A model generated the notes under the pieces. That model saw only the letters and a list, made by a program, of their open reading frames with translations. It had not been told where the DNA came from and searched no databases. From an uncultured Pelagibacteraceae bacterium (GTDB taxonomy: Bacteria > Pseudomonadota > Alphaproteobacteria > Pelagibacterales > Pelagibacteraceae), in NCBI GenBank assembly GCA_902598315.1, contig CACKBP010000002.1, positions 62,001 to 126,000 on the forward strand: a stretch of DNA of 64,000 nt, in the 5' to 3' direction. Below are positions 1-7,637 of this stretch, one piece after another. Within the stretch, counting starts at the first letter, position 1; each line of letters starts with the position of its first letter. The position numbers and the translations under genes are program-made.

Positions 1-62
1 TCTATATTGTTTTTTTGTTTAACAATTAGAAGATCTTTAAATATTGTTTTTTTAATTTTCAT
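1..62 (-). CDS. dTDP-4-dehydrorhamnose 3,5-epimerase-like protein, N-terminus only (runs off window)
   Basis: The reverse strand reads an ATG at 62 and an open frame of about 20 codons to the window edge, beginning MKIKKTIFKDLLIV. Its ATG overlaps the TGA of the preceding sugar reductase gene (ATGA at 59-62), which is the same coupling seen between the other rml genes here. The opening residues resemble the first strand of RmlC-type cupin epimerases, and position after rmlB, rmlA and an RmlD-like gene fits. Identification rests on about 20 residues plus context, so it is tentative. Confidence 0.5.
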   Translation of the reverse strand, partial: MKIKKTIFKDLLIVKQKNNI

Positions 63-757
63 CTTTTTAAAAAATTTTTCAACTTCGAAATGTTCATATC
101 TAATCTTTTAGGAAATTCCCCTTTAGAGTAAATTTTTTTTATTTTATCATTATATTTTTTAGCAAATTCGTATACAGTTTTACTTACGCCTCCTAAATTT
201 ATTAATCCCTTTTTGTGAATAATTTTTAATATTAACTTGGCAGCCTCATCTTGAAAAATAAAGTTTAATTTTACATTCGCATATGCTTTTTTATGTATAA
301 AAGGTTTTTCAGTCATGCATAATCTTATAATAAGAGAATTTTCATACATTTGAACTGCACATTCACCACCAAGTTTTGACCATGAATAGTTATTCCAAGG
401 TTTAACTGGGTCATCCTCACTATAATTGCCCCTGGTTCCTGGATACACATAACTTGTGGAGAGGTAGATTACTTTTATTTTAAATTTAGAAGCTAATTTT
501 ACAATATTGCAAGTACCTATAATATTTAAATCAATGCTTTGATTAATTTTTTTATCGTGAATTTTCATTGGTCGAGATAAACCAGCCATGTGTAGAATGT
601 ACTTTGGTTTATATCTTTTTAAATTCTTTAAAATTGAATTTTCAGACAAGATATTTAATTGATTTTTGTTTTTAAAAATAAGTTCGTGATTAGATTTTAT
701 TTTTTTAAATGTTTTTGCGAATCTACTGTTTGAACCTGTAACTAAAATTTTAACCAT
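59..757 (-). CDS. RmlD-like extended SDR, probable nucleotide-sugar reductase
   Basis: This 232-residue protein has an N-terminal Rossmann strand (KILVTGSNSRFAK), a serine-rich strand LSTSYVYPG and a YSWSK catalytic Tyr-x-x-x-Lys, the plan of extended short-chain dehydrogenases. It sits third in an rmlB-rmlA-x-rmlC-like run, where RmlD (dTDP-4-dehydrorhamnose reductase) is expected. Two things are odd: it is shorter than the usual 280-300 residue RmlD, and the glycine-rich loop reads TGSNSRFA where families have TGxxGxxG, so one or two loop glycines are replaced. It may make a dTDP-deoxysugar other than rhamnose. Its stop overlaps the next start by 4 bases and its start abuts the rmlA stop. 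Confidence 0.65.
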   Translation of the reverse strand: MVKILVTGSNSRFAKTFKKIKSNHELIFKNKNQLNILSENSILKNLKRYKPKYILHMAGLSRPMKIHDKKINQSIDLNIIGTCNIVKLASKFKIKVIYLSTSYVYPGTRGNYSEDDPVKPWNNYSWSKLGGECAVQMYENSLIIRLCMTEKPFIHKKAYANVKLNFIFQDEAAKLILKIIHKKGLINLGGVSKTVYEFAKKYNDKIKKIYSKGEFPKRLDMNISKLKNFLKR

Positions 758-1623
758 TATTTTAAAAGGGTTTTTAAATATTTTGAATATTCACAATTTC
801 CATAAAATTTTATGGATTTTTTTATATTATCTTTTTTGATCCAATTATTTTTTAAAGCTATCTCTTCAGGGCAAGCAATTTTGAAACCTTGCCTATTCTC
901 TATTGCAGAAATAAAACTTGAGGCACTGTAATAATCTTTAATATTACCAGCATCTAACCAGGCTCCCCCTCTACCAATTAACTCTGCATTTAAAAGGTTT
1001 TTTTTTCTGTATATATTTAACAGATCTATGATTTCTAATTCACCTCTATTAGATGGCCTTAGTTTTTTTGTAAATTCCATTACTCTATTATCAAAGAGAT
1101 ATAGTCCTGTAACCGCTAAGTTAGAATTAGTTTTTTTTGGTTTTTCTTTAAGCTTTACAACTTTTTTTTTTCTCACATATGCTACTCCATAATTTTGGGG
1201 ATTTTTTACAGGATGAAGAAAAATTTTTGCTCCTTTTTGAAAGTTAATATTTTTTTTTAAAATGTTTGTTAAACTTTGGCCGTAAAAAAAATTATCGCCT
1301 AGAATCAGAGCTACACTATCTTTATTAATAAATTTTTTTCCAATTATAAATGCTTCAGGTAAGCCACCTGGCCTTGATTGTTCTTTATATTCGATTTTAA
1401 GTCCTAAATTATTTTTTTCAGGAATTATTTTTCTAAATTGATTTAGATGCCCTTTGTTTACTATAATTAATATATTTTTAATTCCAGATAACATTAAAAT
1501 AGATAGTGGATAAAAAATTAATGGTTTATCATGCAGAGGCAATAATTGTTTATTTACTGCTTTAGTGATAGGCCCCATTCTAGTGCCCATTCCTCCAGCT
1601 AAAATAATTCCTTTCTTAATCAT
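757..1623 (-). CDS. rmlA: Glucose-1-phosphate thymidylyltransferase
   Basis: RmlA joins dTTP and glucose-1-phosphate to make dTDP-glucose, the entry to dTDP-deoxysugar synthesis. The 288 residues match the usual length. The N-terminal nucleotide-binding signature GGMGTRMGPIT with KQLLPLHDKP follows directly, and the LGDNFFYG and EKPKK motifs of the sugar-nucleotidyltransferase fold are visible. The ATG overlaps the rmlB stop in an ATGA at 1620-1623, so the two are probably translationally coupled. The product feeds RmlB encoded just upstream in the same transcript. Confidence 0.93.
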   Translation of the reverse strand: MIKKGIILAGGMGTRMGPITKAVNKQLLPLHDKPLIFYPLSILMLSGIKNILIIVNKGHLNQFRKIIPEKNNLGLKIEYKEQSRPGGLPEAFIIGKKFINKDSVALILGDNFFYGQSLTNILKKNINFQKGAKIFLHPVKNPQNYGVAYVRKKKVVKLKEKPKKTNSNLAVTGLYLFDNRVMEFTKKLRPSNRGELEIIDLLNIYRKKNLLNAELIGRGGAWLDAGNIKDYYSASSFISAIENRQGFKIACPEEIALKNNWIKKDNIKKSIKFYGNCEYSKYLKTLLK

Positions 1624-2633
1624 TTGTTACCTAATCTCTTAGTGAAGAGTTTTTTAGGAATACCTGAAAAAAATTTTTTATTTTCAATGTACCACTCAAC
1701 TGTTTTTATTATACCTTGGGATAAGCTAATTTTTGGTCTCCATTTTAAACTTTTTCTTATTTTATTACTATTTAAAGCGTATCTAAAATCATGTCCAGGT
1801 CTATCTTTAACATAAACAATTTTAACCTTCTTACTTATTTTAAAATTCTTTTTTTTAAATATTTTTAAAATTTTCTTTACTATAAAAACATTACTACAAT
1901 TCATCCCAGAGCCTATGTTGTATTTTTCTCCTTTTTTCCCACGAAAAAATAATTTAATTAATGCTTCACAATGATCATCAACATATAACCATTCTCTAGA
2001 GTTTTTTCCTTTGGCGTAAATAGGCAAAGTTTTGCCTTTAAGAATATTATAAATCATTTTGGGAATTAATTTTTCAGGAAACTGCCTTGGTCCATAATTA
2101 TTAGAGCAATTAGATATTAAAGCATCAATTTTGTGAGTTCTAACATATGCACTTATCAAATTATCAGATGAGGCTTTAGACGCAGAATAAGGTGAGCTCG
2201 GTCTATAAGGATACTGTTCAGAAGATCTTTTTGATCCGACAATATCTCCGTAAACTTCATCAGTTGAAACGTGAATTAATCTTATTCTTTTTTTATAATC
2301 TTTTATAGCTTCTAGGAGATTATAAACACCAAGAATATTATTCTTTATAAAATTGTAAGAATTTTCAATAGATCTATCAACATGAGTATCTGCAGCTAAA
2401 TTAAAAATCCCGTCAGGTCTAAAGTTTTTGAAAATTCTTAATAGATCATTTTTGTTATTAATATCTACTTTTTTAAAAAAATATTTTTTTGAATTTATAT
2501 CTTTCAAGTTATATTTTTGCGCTGAGTACGACAAGTTATCAATATTAAAGACTACAAATTTTTTTTTAAGAAGCATATGAATTAAATTGCTCCCAATAAA
2601 CCCGTAACCACCGGTGATAATAAATCTTTTCAT
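1620..2633 (-). CDS. rmlB: dTDP-glucose 4,6-dehydratase
   Basis: RmlB is the NAD-dependent dehydratase producing dTDP-4-keto-6-deoxyglucose. The 337-residue protein starts with the Rossmann motif TGGYGFIGSNL, then has AADTHVDRSI, the STDEVYGD strand and the YSASK catalytic motif, all typical of RmlB, and length is standard. It is the first gene of the minus-strand rml run; the promoter must lie in the short divergent gap (about 2634-2698) shared with a glycosyltransferase on the other strand. Confidence 0.94.
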   Translation of the reverse strand: MKRFIITGGYGFIGSNLIHMLLKKKFVVFNIDNLSYSAQKYNLKDINSKKYFFKKVDINNKNDLLRIFKNFRPDGIFNLAADTHVDRSIENSYNFIKNNILGVYNLLEAIKDYKKRIRLIHVSTDEVYGDIVGSKRSSEQYPYRPSSPYSASKASSDNLISAYVRTHKIDALISNCSNNYGPRQFPEKLIPKMIYNILKGKTLPIYAKGKNSREWLYVDDHCEALIKLFFRGKKGEKYNIGSGMNCSNVFIVKKILKIFKKKNFKISKKVKIVYVKDRPGHDFRYALNSNKIRKSLKWRPKISLSQGIIKTVEWYIENKKFFSGIPKKLFTKRLGNK

Positions 2634-2665
2634 CTTTAATTATGTATATTATTTATAAATTTAAG

Positions 2666-2671
2666 TATACT
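2666..2671 (+). promoter_or_regulatory. Possible -10 element for the glycosyltransferase at 2699
   Basis: TATACT lies 27 bases before the chosen ATG at 2699 and within the longer alternative reading frame that opens at 2642. No good -35 hexamer is seen at the right distance. A promoter here would make the 2642 start unlikely. Support is weak because such hexamers are common in AT-rich DNA. Confidence 0.3.
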
Positions 2672-2698
2672 CTCTATCACAATGAAGGCTTTTTTTTG

Positions 2699-3556
2699 AT
2701 GCTAATCACAAAAGAAAATTTAACAATAATAATAGTGACAATTAAAAGTCAAAAAGTAATAGAAGGTTGCTTAAATTCAATCGACCCGGATATAAAAAAG
2801 ATTGTAGTAGAAAATTCTTCTAATGAAAATTTTATAAATGAAATATCAAGCAAATATAGAAATATAGAATGCTACCTTACAGGAAAAAATTTGGGAATGG
2901 GGTCAGGTAATAATTTTGGGATTAAAAAATCAAAAACTAGATACGTAATGATACTTAACCCTGATGTAGTTTTAGACAAAAATACAATCGATGAAATTTT
3001 AAAAATATCACATAATCTAAATTTCGCGATTTTAAGTCCAATAAATAAAGATAAAAATTATCCTAATTACAAAATAAATAATAAAACAAAAATAAAAAAT
3101 AGTTTATTTGAGGTAGATAGCGTCGATGGATATGCAATGATATTAGATAAAACGAAATTTGAGAACAATTTTTTCGATGAAAAAATTTTTATGTATCTAG
3201 AAAATGATGATTTATGTCTTAGAGTAAAAAAAAAAGGAGAAAAAATTTTTGTTTATAATAAATCACTGATTTCACACTTAGGAGCTAAAGCTGTAGACAC
3301 TAAGTACTCAGATGAGATTGAATACTCGAGAAATTGGCACTGGAGTTGGTCAAAGTTTTATTTTAGGAGAAAACATTTTGGTTTAGCTATAGCTTTATGT
3401 AAAAGTCTTCCGTCTTTATTAAATTCGTTTTTAAAATTTTGCTTTTATTTTTTAATTTCAGATAAATTAAAATTTAAATCAAATTTTTATAGAGCCTCAG
3501 GCCTCTTTAATTCTATTATTAGTAAAGATTCTTGGTTTAGACCAAGATTAGATTGA
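2699..3556 (+). CDS. Family 2 glycosyltransferase (rhamnosyltransferase-like)
   Basis: The protein opens with the GT-A strand LTIIIVTIKSQ, continues with GKNLGMGSGNNFGIK and has the metal-binding region LNPDVVLD, the usual order for GT2 enzymes that move sugars from nucleotide donors onto surface glycans. I place the start at 2699 because homology begins there and the 19 extra residues of the longer frame look like read-through of the promoter region. The C-terminal third carries WSWSKFYFRRKH, closely matched by FNWSKFYFYRKN in the glycosyltransferase at 8679-9554, so the two are paralogs on opposite sides of the polyamine block. Acceptor unknown. Confidence 0.8.
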   Translation: MLITKENLTIIIVTIKSQKVIEGCLNSIDPDIKKIVVENSSNENFINEISSKYRNIECYLTGKNLGMGSGNNFGIKKSKTRYVMILNPDVVLDKNTIDEILKISHNLNFAILSPINKDKNYPNYKINNKTKIKNSLFEVDSVDGYAMILDKTKFENNFFDEKIFMYLENDDLCLRVKKKGEKIFVYNKSLISHLGAKAVDTKYSDEIEYSRNWHWSWSKFYFRRKHFGLAIALCKSLPSLLNSFLKFCFYFLISDKLKFKSNFYRASGLFNSIISKDSWFRPRLD

Positions 3557-3588
3557 TTTAATTTAATTGAAAGTATATTTAAAATTTT

Positions 3589-4476
3589 ATGTTAAAAAAA
3601 AGTAAAATTATAATAACAGGAGGGGCAGGATTTGTTGGAACTAATTTAATTAAGTTGTTTTTAAAAAAAACAAAATATAAAATTATAAGCATAGATGATT
3701 ATTCTTCAGGAAAGAAAAAAAATCATATTAAAAACCCAAGAGTCAAATATATTAAAGGTAATACAAAAAATATTTCAAAATTTATTAAGCGTCCTAATGA
3801 AATTCAATCATTATTTCACTTTGGTGAATTTGCAAGAATATATCAAAGTTTTCTTAAAATGAATCAATGTATAGAATCTAACTCAGTAGGTTCAAACTCT
3901 GTTTTCAATTTTTGTTTAAAAAATAAGATTAAATTAATTTATTCAGCGACTTCAGCATCTTTAGGAAATAAAGGAAATGATAAAAATTTATCTCCTTACG
4001 CTTTTACAAAGGCTAAGAATTTAGAGCTTTTAGAAAATTTAAAGAAATGGTTTAATTTTAAATATGAAGTGATCTATTTTTATAATGTCTATGGTCCTAA
4101 TCAAATTAGTACAGGAAGTATGTCGACGGTTATTGGAATATTTGAAGATCATTATGAAAGACGTAAACCTCTTCCAGTAGTTAAACCTGGAACACAAACA
4201 AGACGATTTACTCATATTGATGATACAATAAAAATTTGTTTTCTAGCCTGGAAAAAAAATTTATGTAGACATTATGGAATTGCTAGTAAAAAAAATTATT
4301 CAATAATTAAAGTGGCAAAATTATTTAAAACTAAAATTAAGTTTTTACCGAAAAGAAAAGGAGAAAGATTTGCATCTGCATTAACAAATAAAAATTTATC
4401 TAATAAAATATATAAACATTTTGGTAAAATAGATCTTAAAAATTATATTGAAGAGATAACTAAAAATAAAAATTAA
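3589..4476 (+). CDS. NAD-dependent sugar epimerase/dehydratase (extended SDR)
   Basis: The 295 residues show TGGAGFVGTNL at the N-terminus for NAD binding, an SATSASLG strand, and YAFTK as the Tyr-x-x-x-Lys catalytic pair. NVYGPNQ and the C-terminal FTHIDDT region are typical of UDP-glucose 4-epimerase relatives and of GDP/UDP-sugar dehydratases. Substrate cannot be assigned; surface polysaccharide synthesis is the likely role given the flanking glycosyltransferase and rml genes. Its end overlaps the apt gene tail to tail by 4 bases. Confidence 0.75.
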   Translation: MLKKSKIIITGGAGFVGTNLIKLFLKKTKYKIISIDDYSSGKKKNHIKNPRVKYIKGNTKNISKFIKRPNEIQSLFHFGEFARIYQSFLKMNQCIESNSVGSNSVFNFCLKNKIKLIYSATSASLGNKGNDKNLSPYAFTKAKNLELLENLKKWFNFKYEVIYFYNVYGPNQISTGSMSTVIGIFEDHYERRKPLPVVKPGTQTRRFTHIDDTIKICFLAWKKNLCRHYGIASKKNYSIIKVAKLFKTKIKFLPKRKGERFASALTNKNLSNKIYKHFGKIDLKNYIEEITKNKN

Positions 4477-5000
4477 TGCCCTGGAAATTCTATTAAACAA
4501 TCAGTTTTAAAACCCTTTTTTTTTAATAATTTATTTCCTGGCAGATCAAATAGATTAATAACAAAAATAAAACCTGCAACTAAACCTCCTGAAATTTCAA
4601 TTAATTTTGCTGCAGCCTCTGCTGTTCCACCCGTCGCGATTAAATCATCAATTACCAAAACTTTTTCTCCTTTATTAATCGAGTCTTTGTGGACTTCTAT
4701 AGTAGCATTTCCGTATTCTAAGGTAAAATCGACTGAAAAGGTGTCAGCAGGTAGCTTGTTTTTTTTTCTTAATAATATGAAAGGTTTATGAAGAATATAT
4801 GAAATAGCAGAAGCAAATACAAAACCCCTTGACTCAATAGCTGCAACTTTATCAAAATCAGTTTTTTTAGCTATCTCAATAATTTTATCGTTAGTAAATT
4901 TAAATGCATCAGGATTTTTTATCAAGGTTGTAATATCTCGAAACAAAATTCCCTTTTTTGGATAATCTGGAATAGATCTAATATATTTTTTTAAATCCAT
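4473..5000 (-). CDS. apt: Adenine phosphoribosyltransferase
   Basis: Apt converts adenine and PRPP to AMP. The 175 residues match the usual length; IPDYPKKGILFRDIT is the family's N-terminal signature and VLVIDDLIATGGT is the PRPP-binding motif. It is divergent from mtnP with a 44-base gap, and MtnP releases adenine from methylthioadenosine, so the two are functionally linked: Apt would recover the purine made as a by-product of polyamine synthesis encoded downstream. Confidence 0.93.
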   Translation of the reverse strand: MDLKKYIRSIPDYPKKGILFRDITTLIKNPDAFKFTNDKIIEIAKKTDFDKVAAIESRGFVFASAISYILHKPFILLRKKNKLPADTFSVDFTLEYGNATIEVHKDSINKGEKVLVIDDLIATGGTAEAAAKLIEISGGLVAGFIFVINLFDLPGNKLLKKKGFKTDCLIEFPGH

Positions 5001-5044
5001 ATTTTCGCTTCAAGTTTTAACAAAAAAGGATTAATAATTAAACA

Positions 5045-5920
5045 ATGAAAAAAAGAAAGCTTGGGATAATTGGAGGAAGTGGTCTCTATAAAATGGAGGG
5101 ATTTGAAAAAGTTAAATGGAAAAAAATTAATACTCCTTGGGGAAAACCTTCTGATGAGATTTTAACAGCTAAACTAGGTAAAGAAGAAATATGTTTTATT
5201 CCAAGACATTCTAGGGGTCATAAAATTAGTCCAACTAATATTAACTTTAGAGCAAATATTGATGCACTAAAACAATTAGGAGTTACCGATATAATTTCCG
5301 TATCAGCAGTTGGTTCTCTTAAAGAAAACTTAGAACCAGGAAAATTTGTGATAGTAGATCAATTTATTGATAGGACATTTTCAAGAATTAAAACTTTTTT
5401 TGATGAAGAAATAGTTGCCCATGTTTCAATGGCACAACCAACCAGTACTGGGCTTTCCAATTGTTGTGAGGCCGCTTTAAAAAAGTTGAGTATATCCCAC
5501 CAAGTTGGAGGTATTTATGTTGTAATGGAAGGACCTCAATTTTCAACATTAGCTGAGTCAAATTTATATAGGTCTTGGGGAGCAGATGTAATCGGCATGA
5601 CTAATATGCCTGAAGCTAAATTGGCTAGAGAAGCTGAAATTAGATATTGCACAGTAGCAATGGTAACTGATTACGATTGTTGGCATCCAGATCATGATGA
5701 AGTTGATGTAAGCATGGTTGTTCAAACTTTAATGAAAAATGCCTTTAATGCACAAAATATGATTAAAGAAGTTATTAAAATGTATAAAAATTTTTCTGTA
5801 GATAAAGATGCAGCAAATAATTGTTTAGATGTTGCAATTATTACAGACCCAAAATTAAGAACTAAAAAAACAATCAAAAAACTAAAAAATATAGCGGGAA
5901 GAGTTCTTAATAATAAATAA
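5045..5920 (+). CDS. mtnP: S-methyl-5'-thioadenosine phosphorylase
   Basis: MtnP cleaves MTA with phosphate to adenine and 5-methylthioribose-1-phosphate. The N-terminus IIGGSGLYKM, the RHSRGHKISP phosphate/ribose region, MTNMPEAKLAREAEI and TDYDCWH are present; the last two separate MTA phosphorylases from ordinary purine nucleoside phosphorylases. Length (291) is normal. It shares a 1-base TAATG junction with mtnA and is divergent from apt. The downstream order mtnA, aldolase, speDE shows that its substrate comes from spermidine synthesis. Confidence 0.93.
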   Translation: MKKRKLGIIGGSGLYKMEGFEKVKWKKINTPWGKPSDEILTAKLGKEEICFIPRHSRGHKISPTNINFRANIDALKQLGVTDIISVSAVGSLKENLEPGKFVIVDQFIDRTFSRIKTFFDEEIVAHVSMAQPTSTGLSNCCEAALKKLSISHQVGGIYVVMEGPQFSTLAESNLYRSWGADVIGMTNMPEAKLAREAEIRYCTVAMVTDYDCWHPDHDEVDVSMVVQTLMKNAFNAQNMIKEVIKMYKNFSVDKDAANNCLDVAIITDPKLRTKKTIKKLKNIAGRVLNNK

Positions 5921-6990
5921 TGAGAATAGAAAATAAAGTTTATCGAACTATTTGGTTTGAAGATAATTTAGTCAAAATAATTGATCAAACAAAATTACCC
6001 CATCAGTTTATAATTAAAGATTTAAAAACTATAAAAGATGCAATTAATGCTATTAAAACAATGGAGGTAAGGGGAGCCCCTCTTATTGGTGCTACAGCTG
6101 CATATGGCTTGGTTTTATCAATAATCGAAAAAAATGATTTATCTTTTTTAAAAAAATCAAGTGAAGATCTAATAAATTCAAGACCAACAGCGATTAATCT
6201 TAAATGGGCAGTAGATAGAATGATGAAAAAATTATCTGGAGTTAATGAAAAAGACATTCTTAAGATCGCACTTGATGAAGCAAAAGCTATTGTGGAAGAG
6301 GATGTTGGTTTCTGTAAAAAAATAGGTCTTTATGGTTTAAAAATTATTGAGGAAATTTCTAGTAAAAAAAAAGATACAATTAATATATTAACTCATTGTA
6401 ATGCTGGGTGGCTAGCAACTATAGATTGGGGAACAGCTACGTCACCAATTTATCATGCACATAAAAAAGGAATAAAAGTACATGTTTGGGTTGATGAAAC
6501 AAGACCGAGGAATCAGGGAGCTAATTTGACATCATATGAATTAAATGAAGAAGGTATTCCAAATACAATAATAACTGATAATTCTGGTGGTATTTTAATG
6601 CAAAGAGGCCAGGTTGATATGTGTATTGTTGGAACTGATAGAACTTTATCTAATGGAGACGTTTGCAACAAGATAGGAACTTATTTAAAAGCTTTATCTG
6701 CAAAAGACAATAATATACCTTTTTATGTTGCTTTACCAAGTTCAACTATAGACTGGAGCATTAAGGACCATAAACAAATTCCCATTGAAGAACGAAATTC
6801 AGAAGAATTGTCTCATTTAGAGGGAATTGATGAAAATAATAAAATTAAAAAAATAAGAATTTATCCCCAAAAAAGCAAGTCACTTAATTTAGCCTTTGAT
6901 GTAACACCTGCTAAACTAGTTACTGGTTTAATTACGGAGAAAGGTATTTGCGAAGCATCAGTTGAGGGACTGAAAGGTTTATTTAAGTGA
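5920..6990 (+). CDS. mtnA: 5-methylthioribose-1-phosphate isomerase
   Basis: MtnA converts methylthioribose-1-phosphate to methylthioribulose-1-phosphate. The eIF2B-like fold is evident; the catalytic pair falls at Cys160 (THCNAG) and Asp240 (GTDRTLSNGD), the same numbering as the Bacillus enzyme as I recall it, and RGAPLIGATAAYG lies near the N-terminus. The 356-residue length is normal. It overlaps mtnP by one base and the next gene by four, so these are one transcription unit. Confidence 0.94.
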   Translation: MRIENKVYRTIWFEDNLVKIIDQTKLPHQFIIKDLKTIKDAINAIKTMEVRGAPLIGATAAYGLVLSIIEKNDLSFLKKSSEDLINSRPTAINLKWAVDRMMKKLSGVNEKDILKIALDEAKAIVEEDVGFCKKIGLYGLKIIEEISSKKKDTINILTHCNAGWLATIDWGTATSPIYHAHKKGIKVHVWVDETRPRNQGANLTSYELNEEGIPNTIITDNSGGILMQRGQVDMCIVGTDRTLSNGDVCNKIGTYLKALSAKDNNIPFYVALPSSTIDWSIKDHKQIPIEERNSEELSHLEGIDENNKIKKIRIYPQKSKSLNLAFDVTPAKLVTGLITEKGICEASVEGLKGLFK

Positions 6991-7631
6991 GTAAATTAAA
7001 AGCCGAAGTGATAAAATATTCAAAAAAGTTAAATATCACAAATTTATCAGCTTTAAGGTCTGGAAACATCTCTGCAAGAGCAAAAGAGAAGGGAGTTCAT
7101 GGATTTTATATAACTCCATCAGGAAGAAAGTATTCAACTTTAAAACCTAAAGATATAGTTTTCGTGTCTTTAAAAGGTAATTACGATAAAAAAAAAGGTA
7201 ACCCTTCATCAGAATGGAAATTTCACCAAGATATTTATGTGAATAAAAAAGAGGCCAAAGCGATTGTTCACGCTCATTCTACGTGTGCTACAGCAGTCTC
7301 TACTCATCAAAAAGGTATTCCAGCGTTTCACTATATGGTTGCAGTAGCTGGGGGAGAAGACATTAAATGCAGTAAATATGCAACTTTTGGAACAAAAAAT
7401 CTCTCAAAAAATATAATTAAAGCTTTGAAAAATAGAACAGCTTGTTTGATTGCTAATCACGGTCAGGTTGCTTTTGGAGAAAATTTAGAAAAGACTTTTG
7501 AGCTTGCTCAGGAGATCGAAAATATTTGCCATCAATATATAAATGCCATAAGAATTGGAATACCTAAGATACTTTCGAAAAAAGAAATGAAAGTTGTCTT
7601 AGGAAAATTTAAAAATTATAAAAAAGGATAA
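6987..7631 (+). CDS. Class II aldolase, fuculose-phosphate-aldolase type; probable methylthioribulose-1-phosphate aldolase
   Basis: The 214-residue protein carries the zinc site of FucA-type aldolases: Glu76 in PSSEWKFH, His95 and His97 in HAHST, His158 in NHGQV, with the same spacing as E. coli FucA (73/92/94/155). Alone it would be called L-fuculose-1-phosphate aldolase. Its place directly after mtnP-mtnA argues for cleavage of 5-methylthioribulose-1-phosphate to DHAP and methylthioacetaldehyde, the reaction described for Ald2 of the DHAP shunt. The alternative is the dehydratase MtnB of the classic salvage pathway, but no mtnC, mtnD or mtnW/X gene is nearby. Family assignment is firm, substrate is inferred. 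It overlaps mtnA by four bases. Confidence 0.85.
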   Translation: MSKLKAEVIKYSKKLNITNLSALRSGNISARAKEKGVHGFYITPSGRKYSTLKPKDIVFVSLKGNYDKKKGNPSSEWKFHQDIYVNKKEAKAIVHAHSTCATAVSTHQKGIPAFHYMVAVAGGEDIKCSKYATFGTKNLSKNIIKALKNRTACLIANHGQVAFGENLEKTFELAQEIENICHQYINAIRIGIPKILSKKEMKVVLGKFKNYKKG

Positions 7632-7637
7632 TTTTTA

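Noticed and set aside
1624-1815. 63-codon frame on + inside rmlB
   Set aside because: Antisense shadow of a conserved gene.
2642-2698. Longer start of the glycosyltransferase (extra 19 residues)
   Set aside because: The leader does not look like a GT2 N-terminus, and a TATACT -10-like hexamer lies in it.
6987-7631. Calling the class II aldolase MtnB
   Set aside because: Zinc-site spacing and flanking motifs follow FucA-type aldolases, and later steps of the classic pathway are not present here; kept as an alternative only.
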